64,000 nucleotides of DNA from Nitrospira lenta (lineage in GTDB: Bacteria > Nitrospirota > Nitrospiria > Nitrospirales > Nitrospiraceae). Positions 7,865 through 16,055 of the stretch are shown piece after piece. How positions within the stretch are numbered: position 1 is the first letter of the stretch; the number at the start of each line of letters is the position of its first letter. Under the pieces are notes generated by a model. It had not been told where the DNA came from. It saw only the letters and a list, made by a program, of their open reading frames with translations, and did not search any database. The stretch lies in NCBI GenBank assembly GCA_945865525.1, contig CAMBDY010000010.1, positions 1 through 64,000 on the forward strand, given 5' to 3'. The position numbers and the translations under genes were made by a program.

Positions 7865-8695
7865 TTAGTTCGCCACGACTGATTGAAGCGCCTTCGGGAG
7901 CATCCCTGACAGATCGGTAAGCTTCAGCGAACGATACTTGGAGGTACCGGGCGCCTCGCGCTCAAGCACCGCACATTCAAGCATCCGTCCGCCTGCAAGG
8001 CTCCGTACATGCTCCCTCAGCACATCGGGGCCAAGGACCGCAGCCTCCGATGCACCAGCTCCACTTACCGATGATTGGGTCTCAGCCCGTTGGTCCGACT
8101 CGTCTTGTTGATGCGCGAGGGAGCCGATAGCCCAAGCCCGCAAGGCGAGATCCAGCGCCTGTTCCAATGACAGGGCCGCTGACGTGTGCTCCTTAAGGTA
8201 GGCTGTCATCTTCGTCTCAGCAGCGGACGTCGCAGCCAAAACTGCGCAGCCAGTCGTTTCCTCGAAGGTACCATCGTAGTTAATCGTCAGAAGCGCGTCC
8301 TTCTCCGGCTTCTGCCCCAACTCTGCCACCAGGATACGTACGATGAACGGCGCCTTATAGACTTCTTCGAACGCCTGTTTAATGACCGGGGCAATACCGT
8401 ACTTCACCAATCGCGAACCAGTGACATCGGAAGGCGAACGGTTGAACCCTTCAACATGCGCCATTTCCAACAGACTAAAACGCAGTTTCTCCAAATCAGT
8501 GGGGTGCCCCATGCCTCCCAATGCCAGCCGATCATAGATCTCGTAGAGCTTCGGGGTCCCCTTGCTCACCGTGACCAGAAGGATGCCTTTGTCATAGGCC
8601 AGAGCGACAACCGGGCTCCCCTGCTTGAATTGCTCATCGAGGTACTGGCGGCGATTGCCAACTGCTTCTACCCAGCGATAGGGTTCTTCATACAT
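7865..8695 (-). CDS. prcA: 20S proteasome alpha subunit PrcA
   Basis: 276 residues. The protein resembles bacterial 20S proteasome alpha subunits, which form the outer gated rings. It begins MYEEPYRWVEAV, has the DKGILLVTVSKGTPKLYEIYDRLALGGMGH strand pair found near the start of PrcA, and lacks a catalytic N-terminal Thr. The start at 8695 is chosen because it has an AGGTGG ribosome-binding site and overlaps the prcB stop by 8 bases (ATGTATGA), indicating translational coupling. A start at 8716 is possible. An Ala/Ser/Gln-rich stretch near residues 195-222 is a probable flexible insertion. Confidence 0.85.
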   Translation of the reverse strand: MYEEPYRWVEAVGNRRQYLDEQFKQGSPVVALAYDKGILLVTVSKGTPKLYEIYDRLALGGMGHPTDLEKLRFSLLEMAHVEGFNRSPSDVTGSRLVKYGIAPVIKQAFEEVYKAPFIVRILVAELGQKPEKDALLTINYDGTFEETTGCAVLAATSAAETKMTAYLKEHTSAALSLEQALDLALRAWAIGSLAHQQDESDQRAETQSSVSGAGASEAAVLGPDVLREHVRSLAGGRMLECAVLEREAPGTSKYRSLKLTDLSGMLPKALQSVVAN

Positions 8696-9461
8696 AGCGC
8701 ACCACCTGTGATTCATAGAGGGGTTTTAAGGTCATATCCGGGATCGTCTGCACACCGGCTCCTGTAATCAACTTAATCACGGGATAGAGGCTCGCCTCCC
8801 GGTTTACGCCGCCGGTCGCCGAATCAAACTCCGCGGCGCTGGCAAGCAATCGCAAGGCCTCTACCATGGCTTGTTCTTGCGGCAGCTGATTGAGAGGCTG
8901 ATCGCCCCAAGTATTGAGATAATGGAGGATGCCTCGGATCGTAGGGGAACCGGACCCCGACACGGCATATTCCACTCCTTCGAACTCCGCCCCGAGGATG
9001 TCGTAGAAATAGATTTTGGCCGAGCCCTGCTCCAGATCGTAGCCGGCAAACACCGGAACGACGGCCCCGGTCCCGGCCAAGGCAGCCGGCACATTGTCCT
9101 TCAAGAGTTTGGAAATGGCGCGCAGCTTGCCATCAAAACTCAATTCCTGCAGCTGCGTCCTCCGGTAATACTTAAAGGAATGTTCCAGCACCCGCACCAT
9201 TTCATAGGCGGTCGCAGGGACGCCAGCAATCGCCATCACACTGTGCCGATCGATCTCCAGCACCTTGTCCGTACGGTCGTACATCACCATATTACCGGCG
9301 GTCGCACGACGGTCTCCCGCCACCAGGACACCATCGCGATACTTGAAGGCCAGAATCGTTGTGGCATTCGTCACCGCATGACCCGTCCCCACCATCGCCG
9401 GTGTGCTAAGTGTATAGCCCTGCTCTTTCAACAGCTGCAGAAAATCCCCTTGCATGCCCAT
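8688..9461 (-). CDS. prcB: 20S proteasome beta subunit PrcB
   Basis: 257 residues. The catalytic beta subunit of the bacterial proteasome. A propeptide of about 33 residues would be removed before Thr34 in NATTILAFKY, giving the N-terminal threonine nucleophile. The following YRDGVLVAGDRRATAGN matches the conserved PrcB block after the cleavage site, and a later VSGSGSP segment is also typical. The start at 9461 has a GAGG ribosome-binding site; an upstream start at 9536 would run through the inverted repeat in the spacer and is unlikely. prcB and prcA overlap, so equal synthesis of the two ring subunits is expected. Confidence 0.9.
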   Translation of the reverse strand: MGMQGDFLQLLKEQGYTLSTPAMVGTGHAVTNATTILAFKYRDGVLVAGDRRATAGNMVMYDRTDKVLEIDRHSVMAIAGVPATAYEMVRVLEHSFKYYRRTQLQELSFDGKLRAISKLLKDNVPAALAGTGAVVPVFAGYDLEQGSAKIYFYDILGAEFEGVEYAVSGSGSPTIRGILHYLNTWGDQPLNQLPQEQAMVEALRLLASAAEFDSATGGVNREASLYPVIKLITGAGVQTIPDMTLKPLYESQVVRYV

Positions 9462-9484
9462 TTTTACCTCGTTAGACGTGAGCC

Positions 9485-9543
9485 GTGAAACGTGATCCGC
9501 AACAAGCCCATGAATATCGCCGTCCTGACCTCTCACGTTTCAC
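9485..9543 (-). promoter_or_regulatory. Inverted repeat in the ubact-prcB spacer
   Basis: On the plus strand gtgaaacgtga (9485-9495) is the exact reverse complement of tcacgtttcac (9533-9543), an 11-base-pair stem with a 37-base loop. It fills most of the 98-base gap between the UBact stop and the prcB start. There is no T-run after it in the direction of transcription, so it is more likely an mRNA-processing or stability element than a full terminator. Confidence 0.5.
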
Positions 9544-9559
9544 CTTTTACTTTTACGTG

Positions 9560-9754
9560 TTACTGTCCCGTTCGTTGCCGATACCGCTCTGCCTGCTTTG
9601 GATCCACCTTGCGCATCCGTTTGAGCAAATTATCTTGGCCCGGCGACCCAGTCTCCGGTCTCTTTGGCCCCCCACCCTCCTCGGACGGACTCGGAGCCTT
9701 CGGCATGGGATTGCCTGGCCCTTCCCGGCGTTCCGGCATTGAGCTGTAGTTCAT
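9560..9754 (-). CDS. UBact, Pup-like protein modifier
   Basis: 64 residues, hydrophilic and disordered-looking, starting MNYSSMPERR. It ends DPKQAERYRQRTGQ, the C-terminal pattern of the UBact family (Pup-like modifiers of Gram-negative bacteria, ending R-T/S-G-E/Q). The final residue is Gln, so Dop should have to deamidate it to Glu before PafA can ligate it. The ATG (9752-9754) overlaps the dop stop as ATGA (9751-9754), and AAAGGAG lies just upstream. The position between dop and prcB is the canonical pup position in actinobacteria. A longer in-frame start exists upstream but would overlap dop heavily. Confidence 0.9.
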   Translation of the reverse strand: MNYSSMPERREGPGNPMPKAPSPSEEGGGPKRPETGSPGQDNLLKRMRKVDPKQAERYRQRTGQ

Positions 9755-11277
9755 AATCGAGACTCCTTTTCTCTGTTCCATGCGGCCAGCGCATCCACCG
9801 GGGATGCCGCTCGCTCGAAGAGCTGCGCACAGGCCTGCACCGCCTCCGGCTCGAAGAGGTCGCCCATCTCCAGCGTTCGTGGAAGCAGCCCCCCACTGAA
9901 CTGAATCCGCTCCCACTGCATTGACTTGATCTGATCCGGAAACTGTCTGATGCAGAGGCCGCGAATCCCCCCTCGCGTATCAGCAGGGCCGGCCACTAAA
10001 GCCGATTCGATATCCTGCTCCGACGTCATCCGCCACGCCTTCCCCTCTGCCTCCAGCCCCAGGAAAAGCCCGCGCTCCGAATTCACATTATGGTACTCCA
10101 AATCCAAACTCGCTAGCCAGGGGTCCTCCCAGCTAAGCTTCTCTTCTTGCCTAAATGTTTCCAGCAGCCAGAGCTTGGTAACCCAATCGAGCTTCCCCAC
10201 CAATTGCTGTCGATCACCAGCCAGCAATCGCAAGGTGGCGCCCCATTCGCCAAGAATCCAATCGGTCTCGGCGTCCGCACCGGCCAAATGTTTCTGGGCC
10301 GCGAGGTAATACTGCTCCTGAATATCGAGGCCCGTGATGGTCTTGCCATTTCTCTGACGAACTGCGGCTCGCAAGTACTGATCCCGAGACAGCTGTTTCA
10401 CTGCCGTGACAGCATGTTCCAGCTCAAGAGCCGGAGCCGCCCCACGCGCGATTAACTCCAGCACCAACTGCGTCGTCCCGACTTTCAGGGCCGTGGCATA
10501 CTCGCACATATTGGCATCGCCGATAATAAGGTGAAGCCGCCGATATTTTTCCCGTACCGCATGAGGCTCATCCCTTGTATTCAGAATCGGCCGGTTATGC
10601 ATCGTATCGACGCTCAGGTCTGTCTCCATAAAATCGGCCCGCTGCGAAAGCTGATAGGAGCCCGCCACGGACCCGCTCTCTTGACCCTCCACCCCAACTT
10701 TCCCGGATCCGGCAATGATCTGCCGGCTCACCAGAAACGGCAATATTCCGGCCGTCAATGCAGGAAAGGGTATCGAGCGTGAGACGAGATAGTTATCGTG
10801 GCAGCCGTAACTATGGCCGTGAAAGTCCGTATTGTTCTTGTAGAGCTGCACTGGGGACCCGCCAAGCACCTGATTGCGGCGCTCCGCCGCCCGCTGAATG
10901 ATCCGTTCCCCAGCCCGGTCATGGGCCAGAAGATCTTTCAACGTCCGGCATTCCGGTGTCGAATATTCAGGGTGCGTATGGTCGTTATAGAAGCGGGCTC
11001 CGTTCGGAAGGACCAAATCACTCTTCATCTCATGAAACGAAAAAGGCCGATGGGCATCGACCTTGGCAAACTCGTCCTCTTCTTTATCCTGTTGCAGGCC
11101 TAAGACCCGGAACCCCCGTGCATCCTCATGCGGGTCTTCTCCTCCATAATCCCAGCGCCGCTCGAAGGACGCAGTCAGATGGGCCCGCACCAGCTCCATC
11201 GACTCCACGACCGGATCGACCGCATCCTGGTCCTCCCGCGTGATCCCGTACTCTGTTTCGATCCCGAACAGCCGCAT
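9751..11277 (-). CDS. dop: Deamidase/depupylase Dop
   Basis: 508 residues, a paralogue of PafA. Dop converts the C-terminal Gln of Pup-like proteins to Glu and removes the modifier from substrates. Motifs: LFGIETEYG (residues 3-11); RRWDYGGEDPHEDARGF (about 40-56), the acidic Dop-specific insertion; FYNDHTHPEYSTPEC with the catalytic-type Asp99; LYKNNTD; CHDNYLVSR; NTRDEPHAVREKYRRLHLIIGDANM. The ATG at 11277 is supported by family alignment (M-R-x-F/I-G-x-E-x-E-Y-G). The nearest GAGGAG is about 15 bases upstream, so the ribosome-binding site is weak. A 134-base spacer separates it from mpa, and its stop overlaps the ubact start. Confidence 0.9.
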   Translation of the reverse strand: MRLFGIETEYGITREDQDAVDPVVESMELVRAHLTASFERRWDYGGEDPHEDARGFRVLGLQQDKEEDEFAKVDAHRPFSFHEMKSDLVLPNGARFYNDHTHPEYSTPECRTLKDLLAHDRAGERIIQRAAERRNQVLGGSPVQLYKNNTDFHGHSYGCHDNYLVSRSIPFPALTAGILPFLVSRQIIAGSGKVGVEGQESGSVAGSYQLSQRADFMETDLSVDTMHNRPILNTRDEPHAVREKYRRLHLIIGDANMCEYATALKVGTTQLVLELIARGAAPALELEHAVTAVKQLSRDQYLRAAVRQRNGKTITGLDIQEQYYLAAQKHLAGADAETDWILGEWGATLRLLAGDRQQLVGKLDWVTKLWLLETFRQEEKLSWEDPWLASLDLEYHNVNSERGLFLGLEAEGKAWRMTSEQDIESALVAGPADTRGGIRGLCIRQFPDQIKSMQWERIQFSGGLLPRTLEMGDLFEPEAVQACAQLFERAASPVDALAAWNREKESRL

Positions 11278-11411
11278 CTTCGTTCCCGTACTCCTCAACC
11301 TCAAGGGCAAAGTAACGACACGGTGGCTGAGGTGCTCTCAACTGCACCCATCGACCGAGCACATTCTGGTTGTGCGCGATCTGGGAGCACAGAGGGCCCC
11401 AGCCACCTACC

Positions 11412-13169
11412 CTATATAATCTGTCCTATCAACCTTTCTTCTGCCTGGCGCCCTCTCCGGAACGAGGAGACTCCGACAACCTGCTCCGGATGGTGATCCA
11501 GAAGCTTGAGCCATTCTTCCGCTGCATCGTCGGGCGGCAACATCTCGCCCTCCCGGAACTCTGCATGCACGGAGCTGACCAGATCGTCCAGAGTCATGCC
11601 GCCTGGCTCGTCCGTGCCTGCCGCAATCATCCGGTCAATTGCCCGTTCCTTTGCCCGTTGCACGACCGAAGAGAGAATCGCGCCGCTGATCAAATCGCCC
11701 CGATAGAGGATCCTATTCTGTCCACTGCGGAGCCTGATCGAGAGGAGCCGATTCTCATCCACGCGCGAAAAAATCGCGGAGAGCGCATGGTCAATGAGGT
11801 CGGCGCAGGACTTTTTCCGGTCCCCGCCGTGCTGATCGACCCATTCCCGATGTAGGGGCAGGTCCTCCGTCAGATACACGTTCAAAATCGCGGCAGCCGA
11901 ATCACGGGTGGGACGGCTCACTTTGATCTTGCGATCGATACGCCCTGGCCTGAGGACAGCCGGGTCGATCAAATCAGGCCTGTTCGAGGCCAGAATAATC
12001 ACTACATCCTGCAGCGATTCGATCCCGTCCATCTCCGAACAGAACATCGGGACCAGAGTGCTAGAGATATTGAAGGAACGAGAAGCCCGTCTCGTGCCAA
12101 GCACCGACTCCGCTTCATCGATGAAAATAAAGGGCAAGGCCCCTTCCTTCCGGCGAGCGCGAGCCTGGGCGAAGAGGTCACGGACCATCCGCTCTGACTC
12201 TCCCAGCCACATGTTCAAAATTTCTGGTCCCTTGATATGGAGGAAGGCCCCGCAAGTCACCGGGGGTTTATCGCCCTTCGCGCCGGTCGTAGACTGGCGC
12301 GCCTCCCCCACCAGCTTAGCAAGGCTGGCGGCAGCCGCCTGTCCGATCAAGGTCTTGCCGCAGCCGGGAGGACCATACAATAAAAAACCTTTTGGCTGAG
12401 TAAACTTAAAGCGCTGAAACGTGTCCGCATGGAGCAGGGGATACTCGATTACCTTCTTAATGGCAGCGATCGCCGCGGTTTGTCCGCCGATTTGCTCCCA
12501 GGTCACGGTGGGGACCTCCTCCAGGAGGTGGGACTTGGACTTTTTGTCTTCAAGCTTTTCGATCGCCACATGGAGGCTTGGCTCAATCCGCACTTCATCG
12601 CCTGCCTTCAGGTCCACCCCGAGCAGATCGCTCGAGCGTTGGATGATCAAGACCTGCCGCCCCATTTCCTGCTCGAAACGAAGCCGCCCATCCGGCAACG
12701 CTTCCGCGAGTTTTAACACTGGGCCATTCCGGTCATAGCCCAGGATTTGAATGACAGCAAAGGCTTCATTGACGAGAATCTGGGCGCCGATCTTCAGCTC
12801 AGTAGCCTGTACTCTGGGATCGACGCTCGCATAATACTCAGCGCCGCCTACCAGAATTCTGGCAAGGCCCTCGCCCGGCACCTCAAGCAAGGTACCGATC
12901 CGATTGGCCGGCGCGATGAGCTTCGCGATGACATCAGCCGCTTTTTTGAATTCGACTTCCCGCTGTTGCTGCGCCGCTTGCTCGAGAGTCACGGCATGGC
13001 GTAGTTTGTAGAGGATCTTCTGGCGGGGGTCACTGTCAGAAAATGAGGCGAGACATTCTTCTATCAGCTCAAGCGGGTCGGAGCCCATGCGCATCGATGG
13101 ATTCGCACCGTCCTCTGACTTCCCTTTGAATTCTTGGTCCTGTGGCCCAGTGGGTCGACGATCACTCAT
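11412..13169 (-). CDS. mpa: Proteasome-associated AAA+ ATPase (ARC/Mpa)
   Basis: 585 residues. The unfoldase ring that binds the Pup-like tag and feeds substrates into the 20S core. Parts in order: an N-terminal coiled coil (about residues 45-80, LRHAVTLEQAAQQQREVEF), OB-fold domains (about 90-220), and an AAA domain with Walker A GPPGCGKT (about 265), Walker B FIFIDEAES (about 348) and arginine fingers in LRPGRIDRKI. The ATG at 13169 has GGAGG 7 bases upstream and overlaps a tiny upstream frame. The last residues are IGQII; actinobacterial Mpa ends in GQYL, whose tyrosine docks into the proteasome, so that residue is replaced here. Confidence 0.9.
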   Translation of the reverse strand: MSDRRPTGPQDQEFKGKSEDGANPSMRMGSDPLELIEECLASFSDSDPRQKILYKLRHAVTLEQAAQQQREVEFKKAADVIAKLIAPANRIGTLLEVPGEGLARILVGGAEYYASVDPRVQATELKIGAQILVNEAFAVIQILGYDRNGPVLKLAEALPDGRLRFEQEMGRQVLIIQRSSDLLGVDLKAGDEVRIEPSLHVAIEKLEDKKSKSHLLEEVPTVTWEQIGGQTAAIAAIKKVIEYPLLHADTFQRFKFTQPKGFLLYGPPGCGKTLIGQAAAASLAKLVGEARQSTTGAKGDKPPVTCGAFLHIKGPEILNMWLGESERMVRDLFAQARARRKEGALPFIFIDEAESVLGTRRASRSFNISSTLVPMFCSEMDGIESLQDVVIILASNRPDLIDPAVLRPGRIDRKIKVSRPTRDSAAAILNVYLTEDLPLHREWVDQHGGDRKKSCADLIDHALSAIFSRVDENRLLSIRLRSGQNRILYRGDLISGAILSSVVQRAKERAIDRMIAAGTDEPGGMTLDDLVSSVHAEFREGEMLPPDDAAEEWLKLLDHHPEQVVGVSSFRRGRQAEERLIGQII

Positions 13170-13281
13170 CAATGGTCCTCCATGCGGAATAGATGAGTAA
13201 TACTAACATAGCGACAGCACCGATTGCCGCTACTTCACGCCTCCCCGTTAATTGAGGGCTTGGAGGGTCACCGAGACCCAT
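13162..13281 (-). CDS. Putative small single-span membrane protein upstream of mpa
   Basis: A 39-residue frame, MGLGDPPSPQLTGRREV then a hydrophobic run (AAIGAVAMLVLLIYSAW) and a short RTIDE tail. The arrangement (RR before one hydrophobic segment) fits a small membrane protein with a cytoplasmic N-terminus. Its stop overlaps the mpa start by 8 bases (ATGAGTGA), a pattern of translational coupling. There is no strong ribosome-binding site before its ATG, and the same frame stays open further upstream, so the start is uncertain. No family is recognised. It may be real or only a leader for mpa. Confidence 0.35.
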   Translation of the reverse strand: MGLGDPPSPQLTGRREVAAIGAVAMLVLLIYSAWRTIDE

Positions 13282-13468
13282 TTCCGGCTGGTTCCCCGTA
13301 AGATGTCGGCCGTGACTCGGTCGTTGACCTTGTACCGTTCCATAGGGCCGTCGTGGGTTTCGGCCGGCGGCTTCCCCTCTCGGCAATCGACAAAACAGGA
13401 CAGCCACTGAGACTCACGAGTCCCGTCGCCACGAGAGCTCTGCCTGCCACGTGCCTCGCCGCTATCAT
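13248..13468 (-). pseudogene. Possible small lipoprotein split between two frames
   Basis: The ATG at 13468 overlaps the yjbQ stop (ATGA) and opens a frame with a signal-like sequence, ALVATGLVSLSGC, ending in a lipobox (LSGC), then soon degenerates into an Arg/Pro/Ser-rich run. The neighbouring frame contains the better-behaved C-terminal half (CREGKPPAETHDGPMERYK, then VNDRVTADILRGTSRKWVSV), with GC-rich third positions typical of coding DNA here, and stops at 13248. A one-base shift near 13400 would join them into one lipoprotein of about 70 residues. This could be a true frameshift, a sequencing error or coincidence. Confidence 0.35.
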
Positions 13469-13887
13469 TCACCCATGATTTGGATAATCAATTCCCTCGT
13501 CCTAGATCTGGTATCAAAATCGATGACGACGATCTGTTGCCAGGCCCCCAACAGGAGCGCACCGTCCTGAAAGGGAATGGTGACCGACGGCCCTTGCAGC
13601 TGACCTCGCAAATGGCTATGACCATTGTCCTCACCTGCATTTCTCGTATTGTGCTGCCAGGCGGGATCAGCCTGCACGGTTCGATCCCAGAAGGCTTTGG
13701 TGTCGGCCCTGATGCCAGGCTCATCTTCAATAATCATCACCGAGGCAGTCGTATGCTTGATAAAAACCGTCACGATTCCTGCCGCGAGCCTGGCTCCTGC
13801 TAGAGCCTCGGTCACGGACTTCGTCACGTTTTCGATCTGCGTATCTCCCTGCATAGCGAGACGCAACGACACAGTCTTCACCGCCAC
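13465..13887 (-). CDS. YjbQ/UPF0047 family protein
   Basis: 140 residues of the YjbQ (UPF0047) family. Visible signatures are VFIKHTTASVMIIEDEPG, an acidic DxxxFWDRTVQADPAWQHN stretch, the NGHSHLRGQLQGPSVTIPFQDGALLLGAWQQIVVIDFD block with conserved His and Gly residues, and the terminal RTRELIIQIMG. Some members have thiamine phosphate synthase-like activity in vitro; the physiological role is unsettled. The GTG start at 13887 has GGAG 7 bases upstream and begins right after the stop of the HD-domain gene. A start at 13914 inside that gene is also open. Confidence 0.8.
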   Translation of the reverse strand: MAVKTVSLRLAMQGDTQIENVTKSVTEALAGARLAAGIVTVFIKHTTASVMIIEDEPGIRADTKAFWDRTVQADPAWQHNTRNAGEDNGHSHLRGQLQGPSVTIPFQDGALLLGAWQQIVVIDFDTRSRTRELIIQIMGE

Positions 13888-13888
13888 G

Positions 13889-14758
13889 TTATGACTCCAT
13901 CGCCCGGAGTGCATGGCGTTCGGCGCTAGTCAAGGCGCAGCCGCGAGCCTCCTCCAAAATGCCATCAAACTCGCCTTGCACCGTCAACCGTTGCAAAGCC
14001 CCCATCACCGCATGACTCAAGATACCGTCCCGCTGTAGGGTGGCCAAATAGGCAAACGCCTCGACCAAGTTTTCCTTCTTCCTCGCATAGTAGTCCCGAC
14101 CGCGGCACTGATTGCTATAGGCCTCAAACTGCTCGCAAGCGACAAGGATCTCCGCCAACTGCTTGACCCAGGGCTTGGCGGAGGCCAGCTTCTCCGGATA
14201 GTAATAATAAAGCATCACCTGCTGCATCCATGGTTTCCAACTCACGCCCATCTTCTTAATGGTGGGCCGGACCTCACGCAGCCTGCGGGCCAACCGGCGC
14301 GCATAACCCAGCCTCATCTCGACCTGCTCTTTGGCCCAGGCCGTCATGACAATGCCGTCTGCGTCAAGATCTTTTCTGTAACAGCGGAGAAAGGCCTCCG
14401 TCTCCCGTCCGTAGATCGTGTATTGGTGGACGGCTCTCCATTCCCGCGGCCTCGTCGGAATCCCTCGCGCCTTGGCCCAGGACCAAATCTTCCCGAAAAG
14501 TTGACGATCCAGCCCAGCACGACCCAAGTCATGCAGCAAACAGGCGATCTGATATTGACGGACCCGTTCGGCTCCATGACCCAACTCTGTCGCCACAGCC
14601 ACGCACATGCGAGCCGTCCGCATCGCATGAGGCCGGTCGTAGCCGCGGATGATCCGGCCAGGATAAAGTGGGTGCGGATAGTCGTAGAGTTTCATTAACT
14701 GAGAAAGGAGCGCACGGGGAACCAATAGCAAAGCACCTGTATGGGAAGATGATATCAT
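13889..14758 (-). CDS. HD-domain protein (putative phosphohydrolase)
   Basis: About 289 residues. An HD-type metal-binding core is visible: RPHAMRTARM (His near residue 44) followed by IACLLHDLGRAGLD (His-Asp pair near 76-77). HD domains typically hydrolyse phosphoester bonds in nucleotides or second messengers, but the substrate is unknown here. The C-terminal half is helical and basic, with no second recognised domain. The start is uncertain: ATG at 14758 is chosen; 14824 and 14695 are alternatives. It heads a string of overlapping or near-overlapping genes that leads into the proteasome operon. Confidence 0.65.
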   Translation of the reverse strand: MISSSHTGALLLVPRALLSQLMKLYDYPHPLYPGRIIRGYDRPHAMRTARMCVAVATELGHGAERVRQYQIACLLHDLGRAGLDRQLFGKIWSWAKARGIPTRPREWRAVHQYTIYGRETEAFLRCYRKDLDADGIVMTAWAKEQVEMRLGYARRLARRLREVRPTIKKMGVSWKPWMQQVMLYYYYPEKLASAKPWVKQLAEILVACEQFEAYSNQCRGRDYYARKKENLVEAFAYLATLQRDGILSHAVMGALQRLTVQGEFDGILEEARGCALTSAERHALRAMES

Positions 14759-14902
14759 GCGTGAGACTACCTGCAAGTCTAGGGGTGATAGATCGAGCCG
14801 CGAGGAGAATACGTTCGCTGACAAACCCTGTCAAGACGCGTCACGGCTCGATGAAAATCCTCATCTCTGCTATGCTCCGAGTCAAGCGGAGGCCCCTCGA
14901 CC

Positions 14903-15325
14903 ATGACCGATCCAACCTGCAAAGCCTGCTCGGCCGACTGGCCTGACAAAGACCGCTTCATCGCAGACCTCAGCCTCACCAGGGTCTATCTGCACGAGGA
15001 TCAATTCTTCCCGGGCTGGACCGTCCTTTTCCTCAAACGCCATGCGACTGAACTGTTTGAACTGACCAAGGACGAACGGGCACAATTGATTGAGGACGTC
15101 AGCCTCATCGCCAAGATTCTGGCCCAGGTCTATGGGGCCAAGAAGATGAACTACGAGCTCCTCGGCAACCAGCTCCCCCACATCCATTGGCATGTTATTC
15201 CACGGTTAGCCACGGAGCAGGCTTCCCTCGAACCAGTCTGGCGTATTGAGCATGAGCCGCTACGGCTGACACCTTTAGACTCGCAGACACAGATTCAACT
15301 AATTCAAAAACAGCTCCAGCCCTAA
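14903..15325 (+). CDS. HIT family protein
   Basis: 140 residues. A histidine-triad protein with the catalytic motif NQLPHIHWHVIPR (H-x-H-x-H, about residues 89-101). Preceding features fit the HIT fold: VYLHEDQFFPGWTVLFLKRH strands and an acidic helix. A CxxC pair at the N-terminus (CKACSADW) could bind zinc, as in some HIT proteins. Members hydrolyse nucleotide phosphoramidates or related nucleotides. GGAGG lies 10 bases before the ATG. It is transcribed divergently from the HD gene. Confidence 0.85.
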   Translation: MTDPTCKACSADWPDKDRFIADLSLTRVYLHEDQFFPGWTVLFLKRHATELFELTKDERAQLIEDVSLIAKILAQVYGAKKMNYELLGNQLPHIHWHVIPRLATEQASLEPVWRIEHEPLRLTPLDSQTQIQLIQKQLQP

Positions 15326-15503
15326 ATGGTTACTTCGGTGGGAACCACGATGCCTGCGACTCTTCACTCCCATCCACAAACAGCCAAGTACGATTGCAGC
15401 TAGCTTCAATGACCCCTTAGCCCCTCCCATCCTCCAACGCCTTTCCCCTTGCTTATCCACTTTATAGCGACGGCACCCCATGGACAAATGCGCGACTAGC
15501 TGT

Positions 15504-15929
15504 TCAGCCACAAGTCGGGTCGGCGGAGGCGGGATCGAACGATTCCTCACGAACGTCCAAGATTAGTTCATAAGGAGCCATCGGCGAGAAATTCGAACGG
15601 AGATTCACACACTTCCCAACCACATTGGCTTGCACGCTCCGCTCGATGAACGTCGCAAGGCGGAGCAGATCCGCCAAAGGACCGCCGATCCACTGCTCGG
15701 TGATTTCCGTTTGATGCGAGGTGCCGATTTCGAGATTCATGGCTGGCCCGAGCTGGGTATATTCCGACAGCCGGTCGTTCGCGGGATTGGAGGCGTACGA
15801 GCGGATCTCGGACGCGAACTTCCGCAAACCCGTCACCGATCCGACAATGTACCATGCTTTCACCGCATCGTTTTTACCGCAATAAAAGCCCAACTCGCGC
15901 CAAGCTCGGCGCGTTGACTCACTCGCCAT
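15504..15929 (-). CDS. Protein of unknown function
   Basis: A 141-residue soluble protein. The sequence has an alpha/beta look (AWYIVGSVTGLRKFASEIRSYASNP near the start, then PYELILDVREESF near the end) and no transmembrane segment or recognised motif. AGGGG lies 8 bases upstream of the ATG. The gene is alone between the HIT gene (convergent) and tRNA-Thr. Third-position GC and the lack of a better frame on either strand support it as coding. Confidence 0.6.
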   Translation of the reverse strand: MASESTRRAWRELGFYCGKNDAVKAWYIVGSVTGLRKFASEIRSYASNPANDRLSEYTQLGPAMNLEIGTSHQTEITEQWIGGPLADLLRLATFIERSVQANVVGKCVNLRSNFSPMAPYELILDVREESFDPASADPTCG

Positions 15930-16055
15930 AGCATACCCCTATTCTCTAGCGTTAATTTTCAACACCCGTGAAGCCTCTGCACGGCCGCACTCTCCGGACG
16001 AGACGCTATGTGGTGACACCGGGGGAACAGGTGATTGGATGACACGTGCGAGGTG

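Noticed and set aside
13282..13407. Longer version of the small membrane frame upstream of mpa.
   Set aside because: The extra N-terminal part is Arg/Pro/Gly-rich, overlaps the better coding-like frame of the split lipoprotein and lacks a start with a ribosome-binding site.
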